From Clostridia bacterium (GTDB taxonomy: Bacteria; Bacillota; Clostridia; UBA1381; UBA9506): a stretch of DNA of 64,000 nucleotides. The notes below the pieces were generated by a model that ran no database searches, had not been told where the DNA came from, and saw nothing but the letters and a program-made list of their open reading frames with translations. Of this stretch, positions 33,745 through 42,729 are shown piece by piece. Numbering within the stretch: position 1 is the stretch's first letter; each line of letters begins with the position of its first letter. The DNA is taken from the NCBI GenBank assembly GCA_017549205.1, contig JAFYVH010000016.1:1-64000 (forward strand), given 5' to 3'. A program made the position numbers and the translations under genes.

Positions 33745-33763
33745 TGTACATAGCCTATGTACA
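33745..33763. promoter_or_regulatory. 19-bp palindrome in the feoA leader
   Basis: TGTACATAG-C-CTATGTACA is a perfect 9-bp palindrome with a one-base centre, between the promoter and the feoA start. It may be a second regulator site, unlike the GTTAGC dyad in sequence. Confidence 0.55.
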
Positions 33764-33770
33764 CCTATTA

Positions 33771-33786
33771 GTTAGCCTCTGCTAAC
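33771..33786. promoter_or_regulatory. Operator-like dyad at the feo promoter
   Basis: GTTAGC-N4-GCTAAC begins about nine bases past the -10 box of the feo promoter, overlapping the expected transcription start. It matches the feoB-proximal dyad at 33439-33454. Confidence 0.7.
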
Positions 33787-33794
33787 CATGGGGT

Positions 33795-33823
33795 ATTATA
33801 TCACGAGAAACAAGCTGTGTCAA
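33795..33823 (-). promoter_or_regulatory. feo operon promoter
   Basis: On the minus strand TTGACA (33823-33818) and TATAAT (33800-33795) are exact consensus hexamers with a 17-base spacer. Confidence 0.93.
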
Positions 33824-33893
33824 GTGCTTTTTGAAAATTTTGTTAATGAGCATAAAGAGAGCGACAACATCTTTTAAAAAAGGCAAAATAATG

Positions 33894-33930
33894 ACAAAAA
33901 ACAAGGCCGCTTGTGTATGACAAACGGCCA
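33894..33930 (-). terminator. Terminator of the ClC channel gene
   Basis: GGCCG..TTGT pairs with ACAA..CGGCC (33905-33929), and the minus strand continues TTGTTTTTTG. It lies ten bases after the ClC stop codon. Confidence 0.85.
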
Positions 33931-33939
33931 TTTTAAATG

Positions 33940-35196
33940 CTATTTTGTATCTTGGTCAATAAAAGTTGCTTCAAGCTTTGAATATAAAATCTTTTGGCTG
34001 GTGTAAAGACCTGTATAGCCCGACATAACATAACTGATGGCACAAGCCAGAGCAAAAAGCAAAATACCGTTTGCGCCAAACACCTCGATTGACAAAATGA
34101 AAGAGGCAATGGGACAATTCACAACGCCACAGAAAAGACAAACAAAACCAATGGCGGCAGCAAAACCGGGGTCGAGCCCCAATAGGGGACCTATTACACA
34201 ACCAAAGGTTGAGCCCACAAAAAAGACGGGCACAATTTCGCCGCCTTTAAAACCAGCCGAAAGGGTAATGGCGGTGAAGAGAATTTTCAATAAAAATGCC
34301 TCATAGTTTGCATTTCCCCGCAAAGCTTCGCTAATCACATGCATGCCTGCGCCGTTATAATCGGTGGTGCCTAAAACCAAAGTTAATAAAACGATTAAGG
34401 CGGAGCCGACCAGGGTACGCAGGTAGGCGTTGGGGATATAAACTTTTACATAATGCTCACCTTTTTTGATGGTCTGACAAAACAGAATGCTCACCAGGGC
34501 GCACAAAACAGCCAAAATCACAACCTTCAGCACAATCCCTGCCGACAAGGCAGGAAAAATGATGGCCGAAAAGCGAACAGGCTCAACGGAAAATGAAGAC
34601 GCCACCGAAAAAGCAATGATGGAAGAGAACAGGCAGGGCACCAAAGCAGCATAGTGCATCATGCCCACCGTGACAACCTCAAGGGCGAAAACAACGGCGG
34701 TCAGCGGTGTGCCAAAAAGCGCAGAAAAAGCACCACTCATGCCCGCCATAACCACAATGTGCATATCTTTTTTATTTAGGCGAAGCATTTTGCCCACAGA
34801 GTTACCAATGCTGCCGCCCAGTTGAAGAGCAGCCCCCTCGCGACCGGCCGAGCCACCCAACAGATGGGTGATGATGGTGCTGACAAAAATCAAGGGCGCC
34901 ATAATAAGAGGCACCTGATTTTCTGTTTTCACCGATTCTATAACTCTGTTTGTATCCAATTTTCCAAATTTTTTGCAAAGTTTGTATAAAAATGTAATAA
35001 GCAAACCACCCAAAGGCAGCAAATAAATTAATTGGGGAAGGTGAAAGCGCAGTTCGGTTACATGCTCGATGCCAATGTGAAAAACGCTTCCGATTAAGCC
35101 GGCAGCCATGCCGACAATCACAGAAACACCCAGCCATTTAAAGAGTGCCAGGGGATATTGCCCAATGCTTTTTATCAATGATTTTGTCTTTTCCAT
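33940..35196 (-). CDS. ClC-family chloride channel/antiporter
   Basis: A 418-residue membrane protein with about ten to twelve segments and the ClC signature GSAGREGAALQ near residue 115 (usually GxxGREGP). A matching C-terminal helix region with GGEIVPVFFVG and GPLLG follows. There are no C-terminal CBS domains. It moves Cl- or exchanges it for H+. An AAGGAG site precedes the ATG. A terminator hairpin ends only a few bases before this ribosome site, so expression may depend on read-through of the antiporter transcript or on an unseen promoter. Confidence 0.92.
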   Translation of the reverse strand: MEKTKSLIKSIGQYPLALFKWLGVSVIVGMAAGLIGSVFHIGIEHVTELRFHLPQLIYLLPLGGLLITFLYKLCKKFGKLDTNRVIESVKTENQVPLIMAPLIFVSTIITHLLGGSAGREGAALQLGGSIGNSVGKMLRLNKKDMHIVVMAGMSGAFSALFGTPLTAVVFALEVVTVGMMHYAALVPCLFSSIIAFSVASSFSVEPVRFSAIIFPALSAGIVLKVVILAVLCALVSILFCQTIKKGEHYVKVYIPNAYLRTLVGSALIVLLTLVLGTTDYNGAGMHVISEALRGNANYEAFLLKILFTAITLSAGFKGGEIVPVFFVGSTFGCVIGPLLGLDPGFAAAIGFVCLFCGVVNCPIASFILSIEVFGANGILLFALACAISYVMSGYTGLYTSQKILYSKLEATFIDQDTK

Positions 35197-35210
35197 TATT
35201 TTTTCTCCTT

Positions 35211-35243
35211 AAAAAAGGGATGTAAAACGAGTTACATCCCTTT
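35211..35243 (-). terminator. Terminator between the antiporter and ClC genes
   Basis: A 12-bp perfect stem (35214-35225 with 35232-35243) with a T run on the minus strand. It ends three bases before the AAGGAG of the ClC gene. Confidence 0.85.
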
Positions 35244-35256
35244 CAAAGTCTTTTTA

Positions 35257-36558
35257 TTATTTCTCTTCGGTGTTAAGCTTTGCTAACTCTAATTTTGTCT
35301 GTCTTCTGTTTTTAACCTCATCGGCCATGGGTTTAATATCACCGGCTGCAGTCAATGCCATTCGGGTGAATACAGGACCAAATAACTCATAAATGAGCAC
35401 GGCAAACAGTGTGATGTTTCGAATTAAGTTGCCTTCAGCACCCAATGCCATAGCGGTTGTGCACATGCCCAGAGCAACGCCGGCCTGGGGCAACAGAGTG
35501 ATACCTAAATATTTATAAGTAGAGGGCGCGCAGTCTGTTGCTTTTGCGCTGGCGTATGCGCCAAAGTATTTGCCGAGGGAACGGAAAACGATGTAAACAA
35601 CGCCAACAATAACAATGGCATAATCTGCAAACACATTCAGCTCAAGCTCAGCGCCGCTGATGACAAAGAACAGAGCAAAAAGCGGAGAAGTCCACTTATC
35701 AGCCCGCTCCATCAGGTCTTTAGAAAGGTCACAGGTATTGCAGAAGATGGTGCCAAGCATCATGCACACCAAAAGAGAAGAGAAGCTGATGTGCACCGCG
35801 CCAATGTGGAAATCGAGCATGGAAAGTGACACAGTTAGCAATACAAAAGCAATGGATAAATTCAGGCGGTTTGTGTTTGAGTTAAAGAGCTTTTCAAGCC
35901 ATGTTAAAACAAAGCCCATTAAAGCGCCTAAGCCCAAAGAACAAACAATTTCAACCAAGGGATTAACGAAAATGGAAACAGTATCAACCGCACCCACAAT
36001 CAAAGACTTTGTAATGCCGAAAGAAACAGCAAAAACAATCAGACCAACCGCGTCATCCAAAGCAACGATGGGAAGAAGCAGGCTGGTGAGAGGGCCCTTT
36101 GCCTTATACTGACGAACAACCATCAAGGTCGCAGCAGGTGCTGTTGCCGTGGCGATAGCACCCAAGGTAATAAGCTGAGGCACAGAGAGTTTATCGGGCA
36201 TTAAAAGATGCAGACCATAAAGTGCCAAATCAACAAAGAGCGTGGCCACAAGTGCCTGCACAATGCCGATAATCAAGGCTTGTCGTCCTGTCTTTTTCAG
36301 GTCGCTTGCGCGAAATTCATTACCAATGGAAAAAGCAATAAAGCCTAAAGCAACATCGGCAATTAAACCAAGCTTTTCCATAGATTCGGCAGAGTTAAAA
36401 CCTAAGCCTTCTATTTTTAAAGCACCCAGACAATAAGGACCAACCAGCACGCCTGCCACCAGATAAGCCGTTACAGCAGGCAGCTTTAAGCGCTTAAAAA
36501 CTCTTGTCATTAAAAGCCCTGCAAACAGGGCGATGGATACAGAAAGTAATGTACTCAT
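35257..36558 (-). CDS. Cation:proton antiporter (CPA2/KefB-NapA type)
   Basis: A 433-residue polytopic protein of the monovalent cation:proton antiporter-2 family, about twelve segments. The unwound-helix motif TATAPAAT, the buried VALDDAVGL (Asp pair for ion exchange) and GxELxL are visible. There is no C-terminal TrkA-N domain, so it is not full-length KefB/C. Start ATG 36558 is chosen because the promoter's expected transcription start (about 36603) leaves almost no leader for the alternative ATG at 36597, although the AGAGG spacing for 36558 is long. Confidence 0.9.
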   Translation of the reverse strand: MSTLLSVSIALFAGLLMTRVFKRLKLPAVTAYLVAGVLVGPYCLGALKIEGLGFNSAESMEKLGLIADVALGFIAFSIGNEFRASDLKKTGRQALIIGIVQALVATLFVDLALYGLHLLMPDKLSVPQLITLGAIATATAPAATLMVVRQYKAKGPLTSLLLPIVALDDAVGLIVFAVSFGITKSLIVGAVDTVSIFVNPLVEIVCSLGLGALMGFVLTWLEKLFNSNTNRLNLSIAFVLLTVSLSMLDFHIGAVHISFSSLLVCMMLGTIFCNTCDLSKDLMERADKWTSPLFALFFVISGAELELNVFADYAIVIVGVVYIVFRSLGKYFGAYASAKATDCAPSTYKYLGITLLPQAGVALGMCTTAMALGAEGNLIRNITLFAVLIYELFGPVFTRMALTAAGDIKPMADEVKNRRQTKLELAKLNTEEK

Positions 36559-36609
36559 TTTGAATATGTAACCTCTTTTCTTTAATTGGATAAACATTTA
36601 ACCTCAACC

Positions 36610-36638
36610 ATTATAGCAGATTGAATTATCAAAGTCAA
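36610..36638 (-). promoter_or_regulatory. Antiporter promoter
   Basis: On the minus strand TTGACT (36638-36633) and TATAAT (36615-36610) are 17 bases apart. Confidence 0.87.
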
Positions 36639-36778
36639 ACAATTTAATATGTTTAACTGTCATAAAAAAAGAGAATTCGACATTCTTTTTTTTGAACATA
36701 ATCATACTATGCAATGTTTTAAAAGAGTGTGAAAAAACTCATAAATTGCAGAACATGTTAAAGAGAGCAATAAAAATC
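36639..36778. other. AT-rich divergent spacer
   Basis: Between the leftward antiporter promoter and the rightward purC promoter there is only AT-rich sequence. I see no gene, repeat or structured element in it. Confidence 0.5.
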
Positions 36779-36807
36779 TTGACAAAAAACAAGAATTTGT
36801 ATACAAT
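36779..36807 (+). promoter_or_regulatory. purC promoter
   Basis: TTGACA (36779-36784) and TACAAT (36802-36807) are 17 bases apart. The leader of about 95 bases that follows lacks the conserved core of a purine riboswitch. Confidence 0.87.
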
Positions 36808-36908
36808 ATTTTGAGGGGAACGGGTGAAGCGACAAGGCGTTGCTTTAACCTTTTTGCAGTTATTAATGCCTCTGGCAATTAACCAATAAATTTTAGGAGG
36901 ACACCGTG

Positions 36909-37592
36909 ATGAAAAAGATTTACGAAGGAAAAACAAAAGATGTATTTAGTCTTGACAATGGCAATGTTTTGCTGAAATTTAAAGACGATTGCACCGGCAA
37001 AGACGGTGTGTTTGACCCGGGTGAAAACACTGTTGGTCTGCAGATTGAGGGCATTGGCAAGGCAAATCTTAAGACCTCTGTTTATTATTTTGATTTGTTG
37101 AAAAAGGCAGGCATCAAAACTCACTATGTAAGCGCTAATGTAGACGATGCTACCATGGAAGTGCTTCCCGGCAAGGTGTTTGGTCACGGTCTTGAAGTTA
37201 TTTGCCGCCTTGTTGCAACCGGCAGCTTCATCCGCCGTTATGGTGAATATATTGAAGACGGCACAGTTTTAGAGGGCGGCTATGTTGAATGCACCTTTAA
37301 AAACGACGAAAAGGGTGATCCGCTGGTAACAGCCGAGGGTCTGGCAGCTTTAGGCGTTATGAGTGAAGACATGTTTAAGAGCATGAAGGAACAAACCTTA
37401 AAAATCACCAAAATTGTGGCAGACGATTTAAAAACCATCGGTCTCGACCTGTGGGATATTAAATTTGAATTTGGCTACAACGGCGACGAGGTTATTTTAA
37501 TTGACGAAATTGCCTCCGGCAACATGCGCGTTTATAAAGGCGATGAGATTGTAAATCCCGTTGACTTGACAGAAATGATTCTGAATCGGTAA
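36909..37592 (+). CDS. purC: Phosphoribosylaminoimidazole-succinocarboxamide synthase
   Basis: A 227-residue purine-biosynthesis enzyme that joins aspartate to CAIR using ATP. Family marks: YEGKTKDVF at the N-terminus (ATP loop), [16 protein letters not shown] in the middle and [11 protein letters not shown] (IDEISP-type) near the end. AGGAGG lies eight bases before the ATG; a GTG three bases upstream is an alternative. The other pur genes are not in this window, so it stands alone beside fumC. Confidence 0.96.
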   Translation: MKKIYEGKTKDVFSLDNGNVLLKFKDDCTGKDGVFDPGENTVGLQIEGIGKANLKTSVYYFDLLKKAGIKTHYVSANVDDATMEVLPGKVFGHGLEVICRLVATGSFIRRYGEYIEDGTVLEGGYVECTFKNDEKGDPLVTAEGLAALGVMSEDMFKSMKEQTLKITKIVADDLKTIGLDLWDIKFEFGYNGDEVILIDEIASGNMRVYKGDEIVNPVDLTEMILNR

Positions 37593-37607
37593 TCAAGAAG
37601 ATATTAG

Positions 37608-37640
37608 CAGGCAGCTCGTGTTACATGGGTTGCCTGTTTT
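37608..37640 (+). terminator. Possible weak terminator after purC
   Basis: CAGGCA and TGCCTG (about 37609-37637) can pair, followed by TTTTT. The loop is large, so read-through into fumC is possible. Confidence 0.5.
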
Positions 37641-37690
37641 TGCAAAAGCCCAGTTGCAAAAGGTGTGCAAAATGGAAAGGGAGAATGTTT

Positions 37691-39067
37691 GTGAAATACA
37701 GAATTGAACACGACTCCATGGGCGATGTCCGGGTTCCTGCCGACAAGCTGTGGGGCGCACAAACCCAGAGAAGCCTTGAAAATTTTGAAATTGGTACGGG
37801 AATTGAAACCATGCCTGCCGAAATCATTTATGCCTTTGGCGTTTTAAAAAAGGCGGCAGCTCTTGCAAACCATGCGCTTCGTCCCGAAAAAATGAGCGGG
37901 AGCAAGAAAGATGCCATTGTAAAGGTTTGCCACGAGGTGATGGCAGGGGCACTTTGTGACCATTTTCCTTTGGTGGTGTGGCAAACCGGTTCGGGCACCC
38001 AGTCCAACATGAATGTCAATGAGGTGATTGCCAATCGTGGCAACGAAATTTTAAAAGAAAAGTTTTTGCATCCCAATGACGATGTGAACATGAGCCAATC
38101 CTCAAACGATACTTTTCCCACGGCTATGCACATTGCGGCTGTTTTAGCTTTGGAAGAAAAGCTTTTGCCTGCAGTTTCTGAATTGATCGAAACCCTCCGG
38201 CGTCTTGAAAAAGAAAACGAAGGCATTGTGAAGAGTGGTCGCACACATCTGCAAGATGCGACGCCCATCACATTCAGTCAGGAAATCAGCGGGTGGCGGG
38301 CAAGCCTTGAAAAAGATGTTGAACTTATAAAGCGCGCCTTAGAGCCTTTATATGAACTGGCTTTGGGTGGCACAGCAGTGGGCACAGGCTTAAATGCGCC
38401 CAAAGAATTTGGCTCTATGGTTGCAGCATGCGTTGCAGACATTACCGGCAAACCCTTTGTGACGGCTGAAAACAAATTCCACGCCCTGACCTCAAAGGAC
38501 GAGCTTGTGTTTGCACATGGCGCCATGAAAGCGTTGGCTTGCGACATGATGAAAATTGCCAATGATATCCGCTGGCTTGCTTCAGGTCCACGAGATGGTC
38601 TGGGGGAAATATTCATTCCCGAAAATGAGCCCGGCTCATCCATTATGCCCGGTAAGGTTAACCCCACACAATGCGAGGCGGTGACTATGGTTTGTGTGCA
38701 GGTTATGGGTAATGATGTGGCTGTGGGCATGGCGGCATCGCAGGGCAATTTTGAGTTGAATGTTTTTATGCCGGTTTGTGCCTATAATTTTTTGCAGTCG
38801 GCAAGATTGATGGCCGAGGCGATTACTTCTTTTAACAAAAATTGTGCGGTGGGCATTTGTGCCAATCGGGAAAAAATGCACCACAACCTGCATAACTCTT
38901 TAATGCTTGTAACGGCTTTAAATCCCTACATTGGCTATGAAAATGCGGCAAAAACCGCAAAAAAAGCCTATCAGGAAAACATCTCTTTAAAAGAAGCCTG
39001 CATTGCCCTTGGTTTTTTGACAGAGGAAAAATTTGACGAGGTTTTCCGACCCGAAGAGATGGTATAA
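37691..39067 (+). CDS. fumC: Class II fumarate hydratase
   Basis: A 458-residue homotetrameric enzyme interconverting fumarate and malate. Substrate and catalytic motifs are SGTQSNMN near residue 100, [11 protein letters not shown] near 137, [14 protein letters not shown] and the family signature [13 protein letters not shown] near 316. The start is GTG at 37691 (reading MKYRIEHD...), seven bases after AAAGGGAG; the in-frame ATG at 37685 lies only one base from that site. Length agrees with FumC. Confidence 0.95.
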   Translation: MKYRIEHDSMGDVRVPADKLWGAQTQRSLENFEIGTGIETMPAEIIYAFGVLKKAAALANHALRPEKMSGSKKDAIVKVCHEVMAGALCDHFPLVVWQTGSGTQSNMNVNEVIANRGNEILKEKFLHPNDDVNMSQSSNDTFPTAMHIAAVLALEEKLLPAVSELIETLRRLEKENEGIVKSGRTHLQDATPITFSQEISGWRASLEKDVELIKRALEPLYELALGGTAVGTGLNAPKEFGSMVAACVADITGKPFVTAENKFHALTSKDELVFAHGAMKALACDMMKIANDIRWLASGPRDGLGEIFIPENEPGSSIMPGKVNPTQCEAVTMVCVQVMGNDVAVGMAASQGNFELNVFMPVCAYNFLQSARLMAEAITSFNKNCAVGICANREKMHHNLHNSLMLVTALNPYIGYENAAKTAKKAYQENISLKEACIALGFLTEEKFDEVFRPEEMV

Positions 39068-39126
39068 TTCTGAAAGCCGTGCAATAAAGATAGTAAATAT
39101 CTGCTAAAATCACATAAAAAAGTATA

Positions 39127-39168
39127 CGCCCGAAGCAAAAAGATGAAAGGTCTTTGCTTCGGGTCTTT
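39127..39168 (+). terminator. Terminator of fumC
   Basis: CCCGAAGCAAA (39129-39139) pairs with TTTGCTTCGGG (39153-39163), followed by TCTTT. Confidence 0.8.
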
Positions 39169-39202
39169 AATTTAATATATATGAAAAAAATGGTTAAAAG
39201 TA

Positions 39203-39231
39203 TTGATTTAAATGTGCATTTGTGATACAAT
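39203..39231 (+). promoter_or_regulatory. alaS promoter
   Basis: TTGATT (39203-39208) and TACAAT (39226-39231) are 17 bases apart. Only about 30 bases separate the start of transcription from the GTG, so there is no room for a T-box. Confidence 0.82.
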
Positions 39232-39266
39232 ATTGTCCTAAGTATACATTTGAGAGGAAGATTATC

Positions 39267-41912
39267 GTGCAAAAGCTGGGACTCAACGAAATCAGAGAGA
39301 AATATTTATCATTTTTTGAAAGCAAAGAGCATTACAGAATGCCGAGCTTTTCACTAGTGCCTGAAAACGACCCCAGTCTGCTTTTGATTAATGCCGGCAT
39401 GGCGCCCTTAAAGCCATATTTCACCGGTCGTCAAAAGCCGCCTAAAAGTCGTGTTACCACCTGCCAGAAGTGCATCCGCACACCTGACATTGAGCGCGTG
39501 GGTAAAACCGCCCGCCACGGCACATTCTTTGAAATGCTGGGCAACTTTTCTTTTGGTGATTACTTCAAGCGTGAAGCCATTAACTGGGGTTGGGAGTTTG
39601 CAACAAAGGTGCTTGAAATTCCTGTAGACCACCTGTATGTTACCGTATATCAGGACGACGATGAAGCTCATGATATCTGGACACAGGAAATCGGCGTTGC
39701 CCCTGACCATGTGGTGCGCATGGGCAAAGAAGATAACTTCTGGGAAATCGGCACAGGTCCTTGTGGCCCCTGTTCAGAGCTCTACTATGACCGTGGACCC
39801 GAAAAGGGCTGCGGCTCACCGGATTGTACTGTGGGTTGCGAATGTGACCGCTTTGTTGAATTCTGGAATTTGGTTTTCACACAGTTTGACCGTCAGGAAG
39901 ACGGTACCTATCTGCCTTTAGACCATCCTAACATTGATACGGGTATGGGTCTTGAGCGTATTGCCTGCATCATGCAGGATGTTGACTCTCTCTTTGATGT
40001 TGACACGATTTATAAAATATCCGAAAAAATTTGCGAAATGGCCAAGGTGGAATATAAGAAAGACGAAAAAACCGACATTTCTGTCCGTGTTGTAACAGAC
40101 CACATCCGCAGCACCGTCTTTTTGGTTTCTGACGGCGTTCGTCCTTCTAACGAAGGTCGCGGCTATGTGCTGCGCCGTCTGCTGCGTCGTGCGGCTCGTC
40201 ATGGTAAGCTGCTGGGTATTAACCATGCCTTTTTGGCAGAGCTGGCCGATACAGTTATCGAAGAGTCCAAGGGGGCATATCCCGCACTGGCTGAAAACCG
40301 CGATATGATTAAAAAGGTTATCAGCTTGGAAGAAGAACGGTTTATGCAGACCATTGACGCAGGTTTTCAGATTTTAACCGGCTTTATGGAAAGTCGCAAG
40401 CCCGAGGAAGAGGGCGCGCTGTTCTCCGGCGAGCAGGCCTTTAAGCTTTATGATACTTATGGATTCCCCATTGACCTGACCAGAGAAATTCTGGCAGAAA
40501 AAGGCATCAGCGTTGACGAAGAAGGCTTTAACCGTGAAATGCAGCAGCAAAGAGAGCGGGCAAGAGCCGCAACACGCGCTCATGTGGGCGATGCCGGTTG
40601 GGACGATAAGGTTGCCGATTTGTTAGCGCCTTTAGCTCCCACAAATTTTGTTGGCTATGAAAGCCTCACAGCAAAAGGCGAGGTTCTTTTGTTAATCAAC
40701 GGCGACAGTGCGGCAGAGAGCCTCTGTGCCGGTGAAGAAGGCATTGTTGTTTTAGACCAGACACCGTTTTATGGTGAGGGTGGAGGTCAGGTAGGCGACA
40801 TTGGTTACCTTACCGATGCTTTGTGTCGTGTAGAGGTGCTTGACACCAAAAAGACCGCAGATGGTAAGTACTATCACATTGTTAAAGTTTGCGAAGGTGA
40901 GCTGCAAAAGGGTGCCCAAGTGGAAGCGGCGGTTGATGCAGACTTTCGCGGTGCGGTTTCACGCAACCACAGCGTGACGCATCTCTTACAAAAGGCTTTG
41001 CGGAATCGCTTTGGCGCAGAAGTTGGTCAGGCAGGCTCTTTAGTGGAAAAAGACAGAATGCGTTTTGACTTTACCTTAACCCAGTCCATCACAGCAGAAG
41101 ATTTAAAGGCTGTTGAGCTTGAAGTAAACCAGGCCATCTTAAAAGCTATGCCTGTTAGATGGGAAAACATGCCCATTGCCGATGCAAAAGCCCTGGGTGC
41201 TATGGCTATGTTTGGTGATAAGTATGGCGATGTTGTCCGCGTTGTGACCATGGGTGACTATTCCTTAGAGCTTTGCGGTGGTTGCCATGTAACAAACACT
41301 GCTCAAATCGGATTGTTTAAAATTTTATCCGAAAGCGGCGTTGCAGCCGGCGTTCGTCGAATTGAAGGCACAACCGGCTTGGGCGTTATGCAAGAGCTCT
41401 ACGGCGTAGAGAACGAATTGCAAAATGCAGCAGCTGTTTTAAAATGCAACCTGCGTGATGTGGCACAAAAGGCAAAGAATCTGCAGGAAGAGTTAAAAGC
41501 TGCCAATGCGCAAATTGAATCCATGACAGCAAAAATGGCACAAAGTGCTGCCGGTGACCTGCTGGATAACGCTGTTGAAATTAACGGTGTGTCCGTTGTA
41601 ACAGGCAAGCTTGAAAATGCAGGTCTTGATGCCCTTCGTGCCCTGGGTGACTCGATTAAAGAAAAATTACCTTGCTCATTTATTGCTTTGGCCGATGTTT
41701 CTGGCGGCAAGGTGACCTTTGTGACCATGGCCACAAAAGATGCTGTGGCTAAAGGTGTTCATGCAGGCAATATCATTCGTGAAATTGCCAAGGTTGCCGG
41801 TGGCGGCGGCGGCGGTCGCCCTGATTCTGCTCAGGCCGGCGGCAAGGATGCAAGCCGTGCAGACGAAGCTTTAGCACAAGCAGAACGCCTGGTTAAAGAA
41901 TCGGTTCAGTGA
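39267..41912 (+). CDS. alaS: Alanyl-tRNA synthetase
   Basis: An 881-residue class II synthetase. The N-terminal catalytic core has motif 2-like RHGTFFEMLGNFSFGDY; the editing domain carries zinc ligands HSVTH and CGGCH; the C-terminal C-Ala domain ends with GGGGGGRPDSAQAGG. The start is GTG at 39267, six bases after AGAGGAAG. A longer frame begins inside the promoter and is rejected. It starts a rightward cluster ending near mgtC. Confidence 0.97.
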   Translation: MQKLGLNEIREKYLSFFESKEHYRMPSFSLVPENDPSLLLINAGMAPLKPYFTGRQKPPKSRVTTCQKCIRTPDIERVGKTARHGTFFEMLGNFSFGDYFKREAINWGWEFATKVLEIPVDHLYVTVYQDDDEAHDIWTQEIGVAPDHVVRMGKEDNFWEIGTGPCGPCSELYYDRGPEKGCGSPDCTVGCECDRFVEFWNLVFTQFDRQEDGTYLPLDHPNIDTGMGLERIACIMQDVDSLFDVDTIYKISEKICEMAKVEYKKDEKTDISVRVVTDHIRSTVFLVSDGVRPSNEGRGYVLRRLLRRAARHGKLLGINHAFLAELADTVIEESKGAYPALAENRDMIKKVISLEEERFMQTIDAGFQILTGFMESRKPEEEGALFSGEQAFKLYDTYGFPIDLTREILAEKGISVDEEGFNREMQQQRERARAATRAHVGDAGWDDKVADLLAPLAPTNFVGYESLTAKGEVLLLINGDSAAESLCAGEEGIVVLDQTPFYGEGGGQVGDIGYLTDALCRVEVLDTKKTADGKYYHIVKVCEGELQKGAQVEAAVDADFRGAVSRNHSVTHLLQKALRNRFGAEVGQAGSLVEKDRMRFDFTLTQSITAEDLKAVELEVNQAILKAMPVRWENMPIADAKALGAMAMFGDKYGDVVRVVTMGDYSLELCGGCHVTNTAQIGLFKILSESGVAAGVRRIEGTTGLGVMQELYGVENELQNAAAVLKCNLRDVAQKAKNLQEELKAANAQIESMTAKMAQSAAGDLLDNAVEINGVSVVTGKLENAGLDALRALGDSIKEKLPCSFIALADVSGGKVTFVTMATKDAVAKGVHAGNIIREIAKVAGGGGGGRPDSAQAGGKDASRADEALAQAERLVKESVQ

Positions 41913-41959
41913 GCCCGTTTTAGACAGTAAAAGTTTTGCAGAAAGAAGGTAGCGGTGCA

Positions 41960-42529
41960 TTGAAGGTGAACATTCCAAACATACTAACACTGTTTCGACT
42001 CTTGTTAGTGCCTTTGTTTATCATTGTGTTTCACAGTGAGCAAAACATGCACCTGCTTGCCGCAATCATTTTTATTGTGGCAAGCCTTACAGATGTGGCA
42101 GATGGCTATATAGCCCGAAAGTATAATATGACCAGCCGATGGGGACAGCTCATGGACCCCTTGGCCGATAAGTGCATGCAGCTGGCGGTTATTATTTCTC
42201 TGTTCACCGCGGGGCAAGTGCCGGGATGGTTCATTCTTTTGCTGGTTGTTAAAGAAGTGACCATGATTACGGGCGGCGTGTTCTTATACAGCAAAAAAAC
42301 ATATGTGAAAGCCAACGCCGTTGGCAAGCTTAACACGGTTTTTCTGTTTTTGGTTATGTCGCTATTACTTTTCCTGCCCGATATGAACGGGGTGGTTAAA
42401 GAAATTCTGCTTGGTGTTTCAGCCATGCTTATGCTGCTGGCAGCTGCTACTTATTTGTATTTATATTTTGTGCATGATAAACAATTTAAGCAATATACAT
42501 CCGGGGGCAGAAAGGAAGAACAGCTATGA
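41960..42529 (+). CDS. pgsA: CDP-diacylglycerol-glycerol-3-phosphate 3-phosphatidyltransferase
   Basis: A 189-residue membrane enzyme making phosphatidylglycerol phosphate. The CDP-alcohol phosphatidyltransferase signature DGxxARxxxxxxxxGxxxDxxxD is complete in the stretch from DGYIAR to PLADK near residues 54-77. Several membrane segments follow. A TTG at 41960 after GAAGG is the likely start; 41936 is an alternative. The stop codon overlaps the start of the next gene by four bases (ATGA). Confidence 0.92.
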   Translation: MKVNIPNILTLFRLLLVPLFIIVFHSEQNMHLLAAIIFIVASLTDVADGYIARKYNMTSRWGQLMDPLADKCMQLAVIISLFTAGQVPGWFILLLVVKEVTMITGGVFLYSKKTYVKANAVGKLNTVFLFLVMSLLLFLPDMNGVVKEILLGVSAMLMLLAAATYLYLYFVHDKQFKQYTSGGRKEEQL

Positions 42530-42729
42530 CAGTTTTAGGCTGGATTTTATTAGTAGCCGGTGCACTGGTCAACTTTTTAGCCAAGCCGATTTTGAAAAAG
42601 AAAACATCGGCAGAGGCAAACGAAAAAACACTACTCATTATTAAAACAATTGGACTGTGGCTGGTGATTATCGGCGCGGTTATGATTTTCATCGCAGGGG
42701 GTAAAGTGAATGTCGGAACAATTAGATAA
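42526..42729 (+). CDS. Small two-segment membrane protein
   Basis: A 67-residue protein with two membrane helices (about 3-20 and 38-58) joined by a basic loop (KPILKKK). I do not recognise a family. It overlaps pgsA by four bases at its start and valS by 20 bases at its end, so it is translationally coupled to both. That tight packing argues for a real gene. Confidence 0.7.
   Translation: MTVLGWILLVAGALVNFLAKPILKKKTSAEANEKTLLIIKTIGLWLVIIGAVMIFIAGGKVNVGTIR

Noticed and set aside
36808-36908. Possible purine or ZTP riboswitch before purC
   Set aside because: None of the conserved core segments of these riboswitch classes could be lined up; only the promoter and ribosome site are clear.
39232-39266. 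T-box leader for alaS
   Set aside because: The promoter leaves only about 30 bases before the start codon, too short for a T-box. The same applies to valS, which is inside an operon.
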